Positions 1 to 7,086 of a DNA stretch of 35,131 nucleotides are shown here, piece after piece. Within the stretch, counting starts at the first letter, position 1, and each line of letters starts with the position of its first letter. The notes under the pieces are model-generated. The model saw only the letters and a program-made list of their open reading frames with translations. It made no database searches and had not been told where the DNA came from. Origin of the DNA: Verrucomicrobiota bacterium (lineage in GTDB: Bacteria > Verrucomicrobiota > Verrucomicrobiia > Verrucomicrobiales > Akkermansiaceae); NCBI GenBank assembly GCA_004293285.1, contig RDYF01000031.1, positions 1 through 35,131 on the forward strand. The letters are read 5' to 3'. A program made the position numbers and the translations under genes.

Positions 1-26
1 GTGCCGCAGGCACCCTGGAAAACGTT

Positions 27-49
27 CCCCCCACAAAAACATCCAGCGC
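27..49. repeat. Dispersed short repeat, copy A
   Basis: A C-rich block followed by CACAAAAACATCCAGCGC. Nearly the same string (CACAAAACATCCACCGC preceded by CCTCC) recurs at 3514-3538, and a weaker relative, AAAAAAACATCCCG, lies near 3450-3463. All copies are in non-coding DNA that flanks the accessory block. This suggests a dispersed intergenic repeat family, but only this window was available for comparison. Confidence 0.4.
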
Positions 50-91
50 CCTGCATGGGCGCACGGAATATTGCTTGTCCCCGCCATTTTT

Positions 92-216
92 GAAAAACGT
101 CGAAGTCCTCTCACACCTGCCCGGGGGCGAGGCTTCGACTTTGGGTTGAGGTTTGTATGGTCATGACGATTTGAACTCGCGGCGGGGCAGGTGTTGAGAG
201 CGACGCATTGTTGGGC
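92..216 (-). repeat. attC-like hairpin (integron recombination site), site 2
   Basis: Read on the minus strand, the gene at 224-1318 stops 7 bases before GCCCAAC (210-216), which fits the attC R'' core RYYYAAC exactly. The arm CTCTCAACACCTGCCC (184-199) pairs with the arm at about 107-121, whose plus-strand text is CTCTCACACCTGCCC. The match is complete apart from one unpaired A, the bulged base expected in an attC stem. The distal core would be GTTTTTC (92-98), a poor fit to GTTRRRY. The length of 125 nt lies within the attC range. It is probably a degenerate or divergent attC. Confidence 0.5.
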
Positions 217-223
217 TTCTTGA

Positions 224-1318
224 TTAAATTTTATAGTTTCGGAAGTCGTCCATGATCGAAAGCTTCAACTGAGAGGTGACTTCGACGGGATCAAGAAATC
301 GCTTAATCTCGTCAAAGACTTTTGCTGGATGTGTCAAATCTTGGTCAGTGAACAGCAACACAAATATTCCATGCTTGCTAAAGTAGGTTTTCACCTTTCG
401 CATCTCCTTCTCGAAGTTCTCTTTCGCCAATTCGTTGATCTGCGTCTGATTGAGCCCCTTCAGTCCTTTGAGGTAACCATGGGTGGACCATGGAGACAAC
501 TCGAAGCCGATACGCTGTTGGGTATCTTCTCTCACAACGCAAAAATCTAGGCGGTATTGATGTTCTCGATCGATTCCTCCATATCGAAGTTCCGGAATAA
601 GCAATGGAATGTCCTCCGGTTTTTCGGCTGCACGCACGAACTCGCAATAAAAGTCGGCTACATTCAATTCATGCGGTGAGCCTGAAAGCCTCACAATCGC
701 GTTGCGGAAGAAGCTTAGATACTGATCAATATCGTTAAACTGAATCTTCTCTTCCTTAAAGGGTATTACCAATCCGGTCTGTAGAACGTGACCAACTGTC
801 CAATAATTTGGGCGGAAATGTCGGATCTCACTCTTGTCATTCTCCCACTGACAATTCCGAAACCTCGGTGTGACGAATATCCCATAGTTCGCCCGCTCTT
901 GACCGATCCAATAGAAGGCATTCTCTGCAGCTGGTCTTACCTTGTTGAGAGAACGGTAGTTCCGGTGGTAAGTCCTCTTGAGAAACTTGAAAACATAGTC
1001 CTGCAAAACCTCACTCTTTTGGAGATTGCGGAAGCTGACCGCGAGTGCTCCGGTAGGAGATAACCCGCTTTCGATCTCCCCGTCGAGAAACCTCATGTAG
1101 CCTTCCAACCACATTGAAACAAACTGATCTGCGCTATGAATAACGGCATTCTTGATGTCAATGAATACGTCATTCTTGCCACCATACGCTGCATGCAAGG
1201 ATAGAAGGTTTGGGCGACCGCTCGCCGCAATCGCCTCCTCTTCAATATCCTTCAATTGTGCCGTCAATTCAGCGGCAGCCTTATTGTGCTGGGTAAGTTC
1301 TGGATCACGCTGCGCCAT
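224..1318 (-). CDS. Uncharacterised protein with PD-(D/E)XK nuclease-like C-terminus
   Basis: A 364-residue soluble protein with no signal peptide or membrane segment. I do not recognise a named family. The N-terminal two thirds are mixed helical (residues 1-230) and have no motif I can name. Residues about 240-345 have the layout of a restriction-endonuclease-like core: E243 in a helix, YRLDF with D258 on a strand, then IGFELSPW with E273. A long charged helix and a final strand, GIFVLLFTD, follow. The usual lysine of the E-x-K motif is replaced (E273-L-S275), so activity is uncertain. The gene is followed on its own strand by an attC-like hairpin and preceded by another, so it is probably the body of a mobile gene cassette. 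A defence or DNA-processing role is only inference. Confidence 0.7.
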   Translation of the reverse strand: MAQRDPELTQHNKAAAELTAQLKDIEEEAIAASGRPNLLSLHAAYGGKNDVFIDIKNAVIHSADQFVSMWLEGYMRFLDGEIESGLSPTGALAVSFRNLQKSEVLQDYVFKFLKRTYHRNYRSLNKVRPAAENAFYWIGQERANYGIFVTPRFRNCQWENDKSEIRHFRPNYWTVGHVLQTGLVIPFKEEKIQFNDIDQYLSFFRNAIVRLSGSPHELNVADFYCEFVRAAEKPEDIPLLIPELRYGGIDREHQYRLDFCVVREDTQQRIGFELSPWSTHGYLKGLKGLNQTQINELAKENFEKEMRKVKTYFSKHGIFVLLFTDQDLTHPAKVFDEIKRFLDPVEVTSQLKLSIMDDFRNYKI

Positions 1319-1340
1319 GTATTTAGGATATTAATTTTTC

Positions 1341-1429
1341 GCCCATCGTTTAGCTCATCCACGGCGGGGATGGAAGCCCGAATTCAAACAGGAGCGTTAC
1401 CAGCCGTTGGATGGAGCAGCTTGTTCGCT
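1341..1429 (-). repeat. attC-like site between two cassette genes, site 1
   Basis: On the minus strand the site runs from AGCGAAC (1423-1429) through AAGCTGCTCCATCCAACGGC to TGAGCTAAACGATGGGC (1341-1357). The arms ATCCAACGGC and GCCGTGGAT pair except for one extra A, the extrahelical base typical of attC, and GCTC/GAGC extends the stem. The end resembles the common environmental attC ending TGAGCTTAAACGTTAGGC, with GATGGGC in place of GTTRRRY. The upstream gene terminates inside the site, so its last residues (EQAAPSNGW) are encoded by it. This is common for cassette ORFs. Confidence 0.6.
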
Positions 1430-1927
1430 TTGGCTTGCATACTGGCGCTTCTTATCCAAAGCCAGAACCCAAAATGACGTCTGAACTGGGGATCCGGCAT
1501 CGCGGAAGACTGGCTGAAGACCTTCGAGCTTTTGAATGTCCTGCTCGATATCAGAAATCCACATTCTGTCGGACTTCCCATTGGGCCGGCGGAACTTGAT
1601 CTCGATGATCCCCTTCGGGAAATTGAATCCGTAGCCCTTGCTTGGCATCTGCGAGTGGCGAAGAACATCCAGGGTTCCGACGTCGATAAGGACTATGTCG
1701 GAACGCAACTTGAGCGTCCCATCTCCATACCATCGCGTCTCGGTGTGCAGCGATATAGAACGATCTCCATCGCGGGTGCGCTCTTCAGTGTCGAAGTGTG
1801 AAAGCAGCTTCCCGCATAGATGCACGCGAACATCGTCTTCAGTGAGAAAGACATTGGGTGAACTCCGAAAGCGCTTCACGACTTCGGCAATACAGCGATC
1901 AACAACGGCATGGTCTTCCTCTGTCAT
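1397..1927 (-). CDS. Uncharacterised PD-(D/E)XK-type nuclease-like protein
   Basis: A 176-residue soluble protein. It shows a convincing PD-(D/E)XK layout: an N-terminal helix with acidic residues (FLTEDDVRVHL, about 27-37), strand RSDIVLID with D77, a loop, then GIIEIKFRR with E109 and K111, followed by an amphipathic helix (DIEQDIQKLEGL) and a hydrophobic strand, SFWVLAL. The three key positions (D, E, K) are all present, unlike in the neighbouring 224-1318 protein. The ORF ends inside an attC-like hairpin. The plus-strand heptamer AGCGAAC at 1934-1940 is the reverse complement of the R'' heptamer used downstream. It could mark the upstream cassette border, but this is weak. The natural substrate is unknown. 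Confidence 0.7.
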   Translation of the reverse strand: MTEEDHAVVDRCIAEVVKRFRSSPNVFLTEDDVRVHLCGKLLSHFDTEERTRDGDRSISLHTETRWYGDGTLKLRSDIVLIDVGTLDVLRHSQMPSKGYGFNFPKGIIEIKFRRPNGKSDRMWISDIEQDIQKLEGLQPVFRDAGSPVQTSFWVLALDKKRQYASQSEQAAPSNGW

Positions 1928-2223
1928 TATCTGAGCGAACAGAATTTATTCGTAGCCCATCTGACCGTTATATCAGATAGGTATTTCGCTGACCATTCAA
2001 TCAAATATTGCTTTCTACTGCAAGGAAAATCTCAGAAAACCGTTAGCATTTCAGACTAACGTCTCAGGCATTGGATGAACACGGATTCCTTTGCTGATAT
2101 GCGAACGCCGCCACGATCATTTTGGGTCTTAGGTCGCTTAAAACATGCGATTAAACAAAATTGCATGGTTTTTTTTCGCGTGACCGCTCGCGGGTGAGGT
2201 GATCACGCGCACGACATCCGTGA
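1928..2223. other. Intergenic region with small inverted repeats
   Basis: About 296 bases with no convincing gene. It contains ATCTGA (1959-1964) facing TCAGAT (1973-1978), with a further ATCTGA at 1929-1934 next to the start of the gene at 1397-1927. It also has CGTTAG facing CTAACG near 2041-2061, and CGCGTGA (2177-2183) facing TCACGCG (2203-2209) just past the toxin stop codon. None is followed by a T-run in the direction of the adjacent minus-strand gene, so I do not call a terminator. Confidence 0.4.
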
Positions 2224-2598
2224 TCAAAGCGGAACAATCTTCTTCTTCCGCTGTTCGATCACAAATCCAAAGGGTCGCTTCTGTTTCGCTAGTAGCTTGA
2301 TTTCCTCCCAGCGATTCACCACTTCCCGCACGATCACCCAGTGACTCCATCCCGCCCTGGGAGGTTTGAAAAAGAAAATACCGATTTTGTTTTGTTGGCA
2401 CATTTCCCACTGCGCACGAGTGCGGTGAATGTTGATGTCTTGCGTTAGCACGATGCTCCATTCCTCATCTTTGGCTCCTTTGCCAAATTCATCGGGAGTC
2501 CAAATGACGGAGATTCCTTCAGAGGGTTTCGCCTTCTGAAATTCGCTCATTCCAGAAACGATTCGATGGGAAAAATTCTCGTCGAAGTAGATCCTCAT
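2224..2598 (-). CDS. VapC45-like PIN-fold toxin
   Basis: A 124-residue protein that starts MRIYFDENFSHRIV, the signature of PIN-like proteins of the DUF5615/VapC45 type. Candidate acidic metal ligands are D6/E7, D44/E45 and D54 (VLTQDINIHR). Known relatives are putative RNases of type II toxin-antitoxin systems that cleave RNA with Mg2+. The start codon overlaps the stop of the upstream DUF433 gene by four bases, so the two are translated together with the antitoxin first. The family assignment is from sequence pattern. Toxicity is inferred from the pairing. Confidence 0.75.
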   Translation of the reverse strand: MRIYFDENFSHRIVSGMSEFQKAKPSEGISVIWTPDEFGKGAKDEEWSIVLTQDINIHRTRAQWEMCQQNKIGIFFFKPPRAGWSHWVIVREVVNRWEEIKLLAKQKRPFGFVIEQRKKKIVPL

Positions 2599-3275
2599 GC
2601 AGCCTTGATCTGTTCGAAGGTCCGCGCTGCTATGATTGCTCGCGGATCGATCTGAAAGGATTCCGCAATGTCTTCCACCGCATCCCCACCGCGCAGCAAG
2701 GAAATGACCGCCTCGGTGGTAATGTTCGTGCCCTCAATGACAGGGCGGCCAAAGGCATGGTGGGGGTCAACGACGATCGGTTGATTGCGCCCAAGCGGAT
2801 AATACCGACTTGCCAGTGAACTGGTCTGATCAAAATCAAGGCTTTCGCAGAACGGCTGAATGACTTTTCGGAACGCAGTTTGTCCATTGGTTCCTAATTC
2901 CAGCAAAACATCTTCATTCAGCGATTTGATCAGCGTGCGATCAGAGGTCATCAAACCCTCCATAGCAAACGGATGGGGTGTCTTGAATCGCTCACTCAGT
3001 TCCAGACGAGCATCGCGAATGACTGTCATCGAGACGCCGCGCGCTCTCAATTGCGCGATGGTGAAAAGCTCGATGAGCGTATGAAAATCGAGATATTTGT
3101 CCGCCTTGGCCCCATTGAAGACAAGTGGCCCAGCAGGATAGTGCCGCTCGCTGGATTCCTTGGTGCGACCTGATACCCACGTGCGCAGTGACGCCATCGG
3201 CACCCGCAAAATACGGGCCGCATCAGGAATCAGGTAGATTCCCAGATTCGATGGTTTATGAGCAATAAGGTTCAC
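2595..3275 (-). CDS. DUF433 antitoxin with MerR-like helix-turn-helix
   Basis: 226 residues from a GTG start (the next Met is in the middle of the DNA-binding domain). Residues about 12-45 (YLIPDAARILRVPMASLRTW) look like a MerR/HTH_17-type DNA-binding helix-turn-helix. Residues about 165-222 are a DUF433 domain, recognisable from DPHHAFGRPVIEGTNI and the HTH-like tail AVEDIAESFQIDPRAI. This architecture is the usual partner of VapC45-like toxins. The protein presumably binds the toxin and represses its own promoter. The promoter found at 3282-3310 and the large inverted repeat beyond it fit autoregulation. The toxin gene follows with an ATGA overlap. Confidence 0.78.
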   Translation of the reverse strand: MNLIAHKPSNLGIYLIPDAARILRVPMASLRTWVSGRTKESSERHYPAGPLVFNGAKADKYLDFHTLIELFTIAQLRARGVSMTVIRDARLELSERFKTPHPFAMEGLMTSDRTLIKSLNEDVLLELGTNGQTAFRKVIQPFCESLDFDQTSSLASRYYPLGRNQPIVVDPHHAFGRPVIEGTNITTEAVISLLRGGDAVEDIAESFQIDPRAIIAARTFEQIKAA

Positions 3276-3281
3276 GGGTAG

Positions 3282-3310
3282 AATTTATCCCATCCCGGAG
3301 GTGACTGCAA
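3282..3310 (-). promoter_or_regulatory. Predicted sigma-70-type promoter of the TA operon, near-leaderless
   Basis: On the minus strand TTGCAG (3305-3310) and TAAATT (3282-3287) are separated by exactly 17 bases, each matching 4 of 6 consensus positions. Transcription would begin about 7 bases after the -10, at or next to the GTG start (3273-3275), giving a leaderless or nearly leaderless message. No Shine-Dalgarno sequence is visible, which agrees with this. Confidence 0.5.
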
Positions 3311-3357
3311 CTCTCGATTTTAAGTTCGCTTCGAATCATAAGAAAAAATCGAGTCAC
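3301..3357. repeat. Imperfect inverted repeat upstream of the TA promoter (candidate operator)
   Basis: CTCGATTTT (3313-3321) faces AAAATCGAG (3345-3353). GTGACT (3301-3306) and AGTCAC (3352-3357) extend the symmetry after a bulge. The inner arm begins just upstream of the predicted -35 box, and the outer arm lies within the spacer. This is a position where an autorepressing antitoxin could bind. Binding is inferred from position and symmetry only. Confidence 0.4.
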
Positions 3358-3432
3358 GCCACGAACCGCTTTTCGAGATCGATGCGTGTATTTTCCCGCA
3401 TTCATACACCACAAATACAGCGATTCTCATCA

Positions 3433-3507
3433 AGGAGGAGCGCCCCCTGAAAAAAACATCCCGACCCCAACGGGGCCAACGGTGATGGCGTAGGGTGCGC
3501 GCCTCCT
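3433..3507. repeat. Inverted repeat with nested GC hairpin
   Basis: AGGAGGAGCGC (3433-3443) pairs with GCGCGCCTCCT (3497-3507) with one mismatch. Between them GACCCCAACGGGGCC (3463-3477) forms a second small hairpin. The whole looks like an intergenic palindromic repeat unit rather than a terminator, since no T-run follows in either direction. It lies next to dispersed-repeat copy B. Confidence 0.45.
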
Positions 3508-3513
3508 AGAATA

Positions 3514-3538
3514 CATCCTCCCACAAAACATCCACCGC
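3514..3538. repeat. Dispersed short repeat, copy B
   Basis: The plus-strand text CCTCCCACAAAACATCCACCGC matches the block at 27-49 with few differences. Both copies are intergenic and bracket the cassette/toxin-antitoxin region. Confidence 0.4.
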
Positions 3539-3639
3539 TCTGGTCGACATGCGGTCGCTTTGTTTGCCAAATCAGAAAAAATGCCCCGCTTTACACAATC
3601 AAGTTGCGCAACGTCGCTATCAGCGAGTAGATTGCCCTT

Positions 3640-4638
3640 ATGATTCCACCGACAATGACGATTGAAGAGATACAAGCGCGAATTGCCGCGTCGAGCCAAT
3701 GGATTCAGGCTGTGAAAACGGAAATGGCGCAGGTGCTGGTCGGTCAGGACGCATTGGTTGACCGCTTGCTGATTGGCCTTCTTTGCAATGGTCACATTTT
3801 GCTCGAAGGGGTGCCTGGACTTGCCAAAACTCTTGCCGTCAAAGCGCTCTCGGGCTGCTTGCACACGACCTTTGCGCGGTTCCAGTTTACGCCGGATTTG
3901 CTACCTGCCGACTTGCTGGGCACGATGGTCTATCATCCGCAAACCACATCATTTCAGCCGAAGTTGGGTCCGATTTTCAACAACCTGATTCTCGCCGATG
4001 AAATCAACCGCGCTCCAGCGAAAGTGCAGTCGGCCCTGTTGGAGGCGATGCAGGAACGTCAGGTGACGCTTGGCGATAAGACCTATCAACTCCCGCAGCC
4101 GTTCTTGGTGCTGGCGACGCAAAACCCGATTGACCAGGAAGGAACTTACACCCTGCCCGAGGCCCAGCTCGACCGCTTTTTGTTGAAAGTTACGGTCGAC
4201 TACCCCACTCCCGAGGAAGAGCTGATCATCCTCGATCGCATGGCGACATCGCAGCCACAATATCAGACCAAAACATCGGCATCGCCCGAACAAATTGCTC
4301 ATTCACGCGAGCTGGTCAATGCCGTCTACATCGATCCAGCGATCCGTCAATACATCGTGCAAATCATCAATGCCACACGTGAACCAGCGAAATACGATGC
4401 GCCGCTGAAAAATCTCATTCGCTCCGGCGCGTCGCCCCGTGGCACAATCAATCTCGCCCTCAGTGCCCGTGCGCGTGCCTTCATGGCGGGTCGAGCCTTT
4501 GTCATCCCGCAAGACGTCAAGGACATGGCGCGCGATGTCCTCCGCCACCGCATTCTCGTGACCTACGAAGCAGAGGCGGAAAATGTCACTACCGATACGA
4601 TCATCGATCGCCTGATGGCCAAAATCCCCGTTCCCTAA
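3640..4638 (+). CDS. moxR: MoxR-family AAA+ ATPase
   Basis: 332 residues, the normal MoxR length. Walker A is GVPGLAKT (57-64) and Walker B is LILADEIN with D120/E121. The family's ATQNPIDQEGTYTLPEAQLDRF segment (sensor region) and a C-terminal lid domain follow. MoxR proteins are cytoplasmic chaperone-like ATPases that act with von Willebrand factor A (VWA) proteins, often to mature or insert metal or protein partners. The gene opens a plus-strand operon (DUF58, DUF4381-like, BatA, BatB, BatC-like, BatD-BatE), as in classical bat loci. The next gene starts 13 bases after its stop. The ATG at 3640 is supported by the fit of the N-terminus to the family. Confidence 0.93.
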   Translation: MIPPTMTIEEIQARIAASSQWIQAVKTEMAQVLVGQDALVDRLLIGLLCNGHILLEGVPGLAKTLAVKALSGCLHTTFARFQFTPDLLPADLLGTMVYHPQTTSFQPKLGPIFNNLILADEINRAPAKVQSALLEAMQERQVTLGDKTYQLPQPFLVLATQNPIDQEGTYTLPEAQLDRFLLKVTVDYPTPEEELIILDRMATSQPQYQTKTSASPEQIAHSRELVNAVYIDPAIRQYIVQIINATREPAKYDAPLKNLIRSGASPRGTINLALSARARAFMAGRAFVIPQDVKDMARDVLRHRILVTYEAEAENVTTDTIIDRLMAKIPVP

Positions 4639-4650
4639 AACGCCCCATCC

Positions 4651-5544
4651 ATGACGCCCGATCATCAAGTGGAGGAAATCATGGCTCGCGTGCGCAAGCT
4701 CGAGCTCAAGGCGCGAAGGCTCGTGCGCGATTCATTCTCCGGCGAATACCAGTCGTCTTTCAAAGGACAAGGCCTGGATTTCGATGATTTCCGGGAATAC
4801 CAGCACGGCGATGAGATTCGATTCATCGATTGGAACGTCACGGCGCGGATGGACCAGCCCTACATCCGCAAATTCCGGGAAGAGCGCGAAATGAACGTGG
4901 TGCTCGCCGTCGATGTGAGTGGTTCGTCCAACTACGGCTCGGTGCATTTTTCCAAGCGCGAAGTCGCCGCCGAGACCGCAGCCATTTTGGGGTTTTCGGC
5001 TCTGCAAAACGGCGATAAGTGCGGGCTGCTGCTCTTTGCTCAGGAAGCCCAGCTTTTCATCCCGCCTGCCAAAGGTTCCCGACACCTGCTGCGCTTGATT
5101 CGCGAAATCCTCATCGCTCAGCCCACCGTTCCTGGCTCGTCGTTGGAGCATGCATCCCAAACCCTGCTGCAAGCAGTGCCACAAAAATCGTTAGTGTTGC
5201 TGATTTCCGATTTCTTCATCGATTCCATCGATCGACCGCTGGGGAAGATCGCCGCCAAGCACGACACCATCGCCATCCGCATCACCGATCCACTGGAGCA
5301 AAAACTGCCGCAAGCGGGTCGGGTCACTTTAGAAGATCCGGAAACGGGTTGGCAAACGAATGTCAATACCTCCAATGCCAGTCTGCGCATGGCTTACGAA
5401 AAACTCATGCAACGTGCCCAAGAAGGCGTGATGATGGCCTTTCGCAAGCATGGGATCGATTGCGCGGAGCTCTCGACACAAGATGATCCCATCCCCGCCT
5501 TGCATGCCTTATTGAAACGACGCACCCGCCAACGTGCCCGCTAA
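4651..5544 (+). CDS. DUF58 domain protein (VWA-like)
   Basis: 297 residues, cytoplasmic, no membrane segment. It carries the DUF58 hallmark GDEIRFIDWNVTARM (about 53-67) followed by a VWA-type fold with a complete metal-site start, DVSGSS (D88, S90, S92). DUF58 proteins are encoded next to MoxR and are thought to be its VWA-like partner. The stop and the next start share one base (TAATG), indicating translational coupling. The exact molecular role in Bat systems is not established. Confidence 0.92.
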   Translation: MTPDHQVEEIMARVRKLELKARRLVRDSFSGEYQSSFKGQGLDFDDFREYQHGDEIRFIDWNVTARMDQPYIRKFREEREMNVVLAVDVSGSSNYGSVHFSKREVAAETAAILGFSALQNGDKCGLLLFAQEAQLFIPPAKGSRHLLRLIREILIAQPTVPGSSLEHASQTLLQAVPQKSLVLLISDFFIDSIDRPLGKIAAKHDTIAIRITDPLEQKLPQAGRVTLEDPETGWQTNVNTSNASLRMAYEKLMQRAQEGVMMAFRKHGIDCAELSTQDDPIPALHALLKRRTRQRAR

Positions 5545-6065
5545 TGGAAGAAAACGCACCATCTCTCGAACTCTACGACATCCCGTCCGTCCAGGATTTG
5601 ATCCCACGATTCTGGATTCCTTGGTGGGCGTGGATCGCTGCGCCGCTGGCACTCATCGCCTTGTTGCTGCTGATCCGTGCTCTGCGCGGTCGGACAAGGA
5701 AAGTGATCCCTAGCGAAGAAGCCTATCAGCGGGCGATGGACAGTCTGGAACAAGCCAAAGACATCAAACACATCGTCGCACTGGCCACTGCGATCTCGCT
5801 GATTCTTCGACGCTACCTTGCCATTGCTCTCGCCGACTCTTCGCTGTTTGAGACTCACGAAGAATTTCTCGCACGCCATCAGGCGCTCGAAGTCGTGCCC
5901 GATGAGCTGCGTCGTTCGCTGACCGACTACTTTACTACGCTCTGTCGATACAAATACGCGCCCACCTCCACATCGGTAGATGGATCGCTGTTAGTGCCTC
6001 AGGCCATCTCACTGCTGCAACAGCTCCGCGCGCTGCCAAGGCCCGCTCTTTCTTCTGCTTCATGA
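5544..6065 (+). CDS. DUF4381-like small membrane protein of the Bat operon
   Basis: 173 residues with one strong membrane helix near residues 25-46 (WWAWIAAPLALIALLLLI) and a helical cytoplasmic remainder containing ALATAISLILRRYLA and a length-typical C-terminal region. The position between DUF58 and BatA and the overall pattern match DUF4381 proteins, which occupy this slot in many bat operons. It starts on the last base of the DUF58 stop codon and ends with an ATGA overlap to batA. The function is unknown. It is presumed to connect the VWA membrane proteins. Confidence 0.75.
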   Translation: MEENAPSLELYDIPSVQDLIPRFWIPWWAWIAAPLALIALLLLIRALRGRTRKVIPSEEAYQRAMDSLEQAKDIKHIVALATAISLILRRYLAIALADSSLFETHEEFLARHQALEVVPDELRRSLTDYFTTLCRYKYAPTSTSVDGSLLVPQAISLLQQLRALPRPALSSAS

Positions 6066-7084
6066 GCCATTTTCTCCAACATTTTCATTTTGCCTCGCCG
6101 CTGTGGTTGCTGCTGCTAGCCCCCTTGTTCGGCTTGCTGTTTCTTCGTCGCGGTCGCGGTGCCGAGGCGACGCTGACTTTTTCTACTCTGAACGTGCTCG
6201 TCGCCCTCGGCAGCAAGCTCCGCAAAGGCCCCGGTGCAGCTTCCCTGCCCCTGCTTTTCCTCGCCCTCGTGCTCGCGGTTGTCGCGCTGGCTCGACCTGT
6301 CTGGCGCGAGCAATTTCAGCGACGCTCAGCATCGGGCATCGATATCATGATCGCGTTCGATGTCTCGCTTTCGATGGAAATCGACGATTTCACGACCAAC
6401 GATGGACGTCCCATGCAACGACTTCGTGCGGCGAAAGATGTGGTGCATCGTTTCGTGCAAGACCGACCCGACGACCGCATCGGCCTGGTGGTCTTTTCCG
6501 GACAACCCTATCACATCAGCCCCATCACGCTCGATCACGACTGGTTGCTGGATGGACTCGCTCGGGTGAAACTGAACTACCGCAGTGGTGGCGGCACCGT
6601 GAGAGAGCAAGGCACCGCCATTGGTTCGGCCATTTCCGCCGCCGCATCCCGACTCCATGCGCGCGATGCCAAATCCAAAGTCATCGTGCTCATCACCGAT
6701 GGAGCGAATAATTCCGGAAAAATTGCTCCGATCGATGCCGCGAAGTATGCCGCGGATTTGAACATCAAAATTTACACCATCGCTCTCGGCACCAAAGAAG
6801 GGCGTGTCAGCAGCAACATCCAGCGCTTCCCACGTCAGGAGTTCGACCTACCCACCCTGCAAGAAGTCGCACGACTCACCGGAGGAGAGCATTACTGGGC
6901 ACAGACCAATGCCGAGTTGAAAGATACCTTTCGCACCATCGATGCCCTCGAAAAAACCGAGCGCAAAATATACAACGTCAGCGAGGACACTGAATGGTTT
7001 CCTTGGTTTCTCCTTCCCAGTGGTCTGCTGGCTGCCATTGCCGCTTGGCTGACCATTCTTTATCCGCCACCACGAGCTTCGTGA
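6062..7084 (+). CDS. batA: BatA: membrane-anchored VWA protein
   Basis: 340 residues. Two hydrophobic segments lie near the N-terminus (about 12-28 and 60-78), followed by a VWA domain and a C-terminal membrane helix (WFPWFLLPSGLLAAIAAWL). The metal-ion-dependent adhesion site is complete: DVSLS (D100, S102, S104), a Thr in REQGTAIGSA and Asp in LITDGANN. BatA proteins sit in the inner membrane with the VWA domain in the periplasm and are linked to oxidative-stress tolerance. The gene overlaps the preceding one by ATGA and is followed two bases later by batB, a close paralogue, consistent with a BatA-BatB complex. Confidence 0.92.
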   Translation: MSHFLQHFHFASPLWLLLLAPLFGLLFLRRGRGAEATLTFSTLNVLVALGSKLRKGPGAASLPLLFLALVLAVVALARPVWREQFQRRSASGIDIMIAFDVSLSMEIDDFTTNDGRPMQRLRAAKDVVHRFVQDRPDDRIGLVVFSGQPYHISPITLDHDWLLDGLARVKLNYRSGGGTVREQGTAIGSAISAAASRLHARDAKSKVIVLITDGANNSGKIAPIDAAKYAADLNIKIYTIALGTKEGRVSSNIQRFPRQEFDLPTLQEVARLTGGEHYWAQTNAELKDTFRTIDALEKTERKIYNVSEDTEWFPWFLLPSGLLAAIAAWLTILYPPPRAS

Positions 7085-7086
7085 TC

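Larger units (their letters stand above)
3276..3639. other. Non-coding junction between accessory block and Bat operon
   Basis: No gene seen in 364 bases. From left to right it holds the TA promoter and candidate operator, an AT-rich spacer, an inverted repeat (3433-3507), copy B of the dispersed CACAAAACATCCA repeat (3514-3538), and about 100 bases before moxR in which I cannot pick a confident promoter. No Shine-Dalgarno sequence precedes the moxR ATG. Confidence 0.5.

Noticed and set aside
2177-2209. CGCGTGA/TCACGCG inverted repeat after the toxin gene as a terminator
   Set aside because: On the toxin strand the stem is followed by A, not T. The T-run lies on the wrong side, and the loop is 19 bases.
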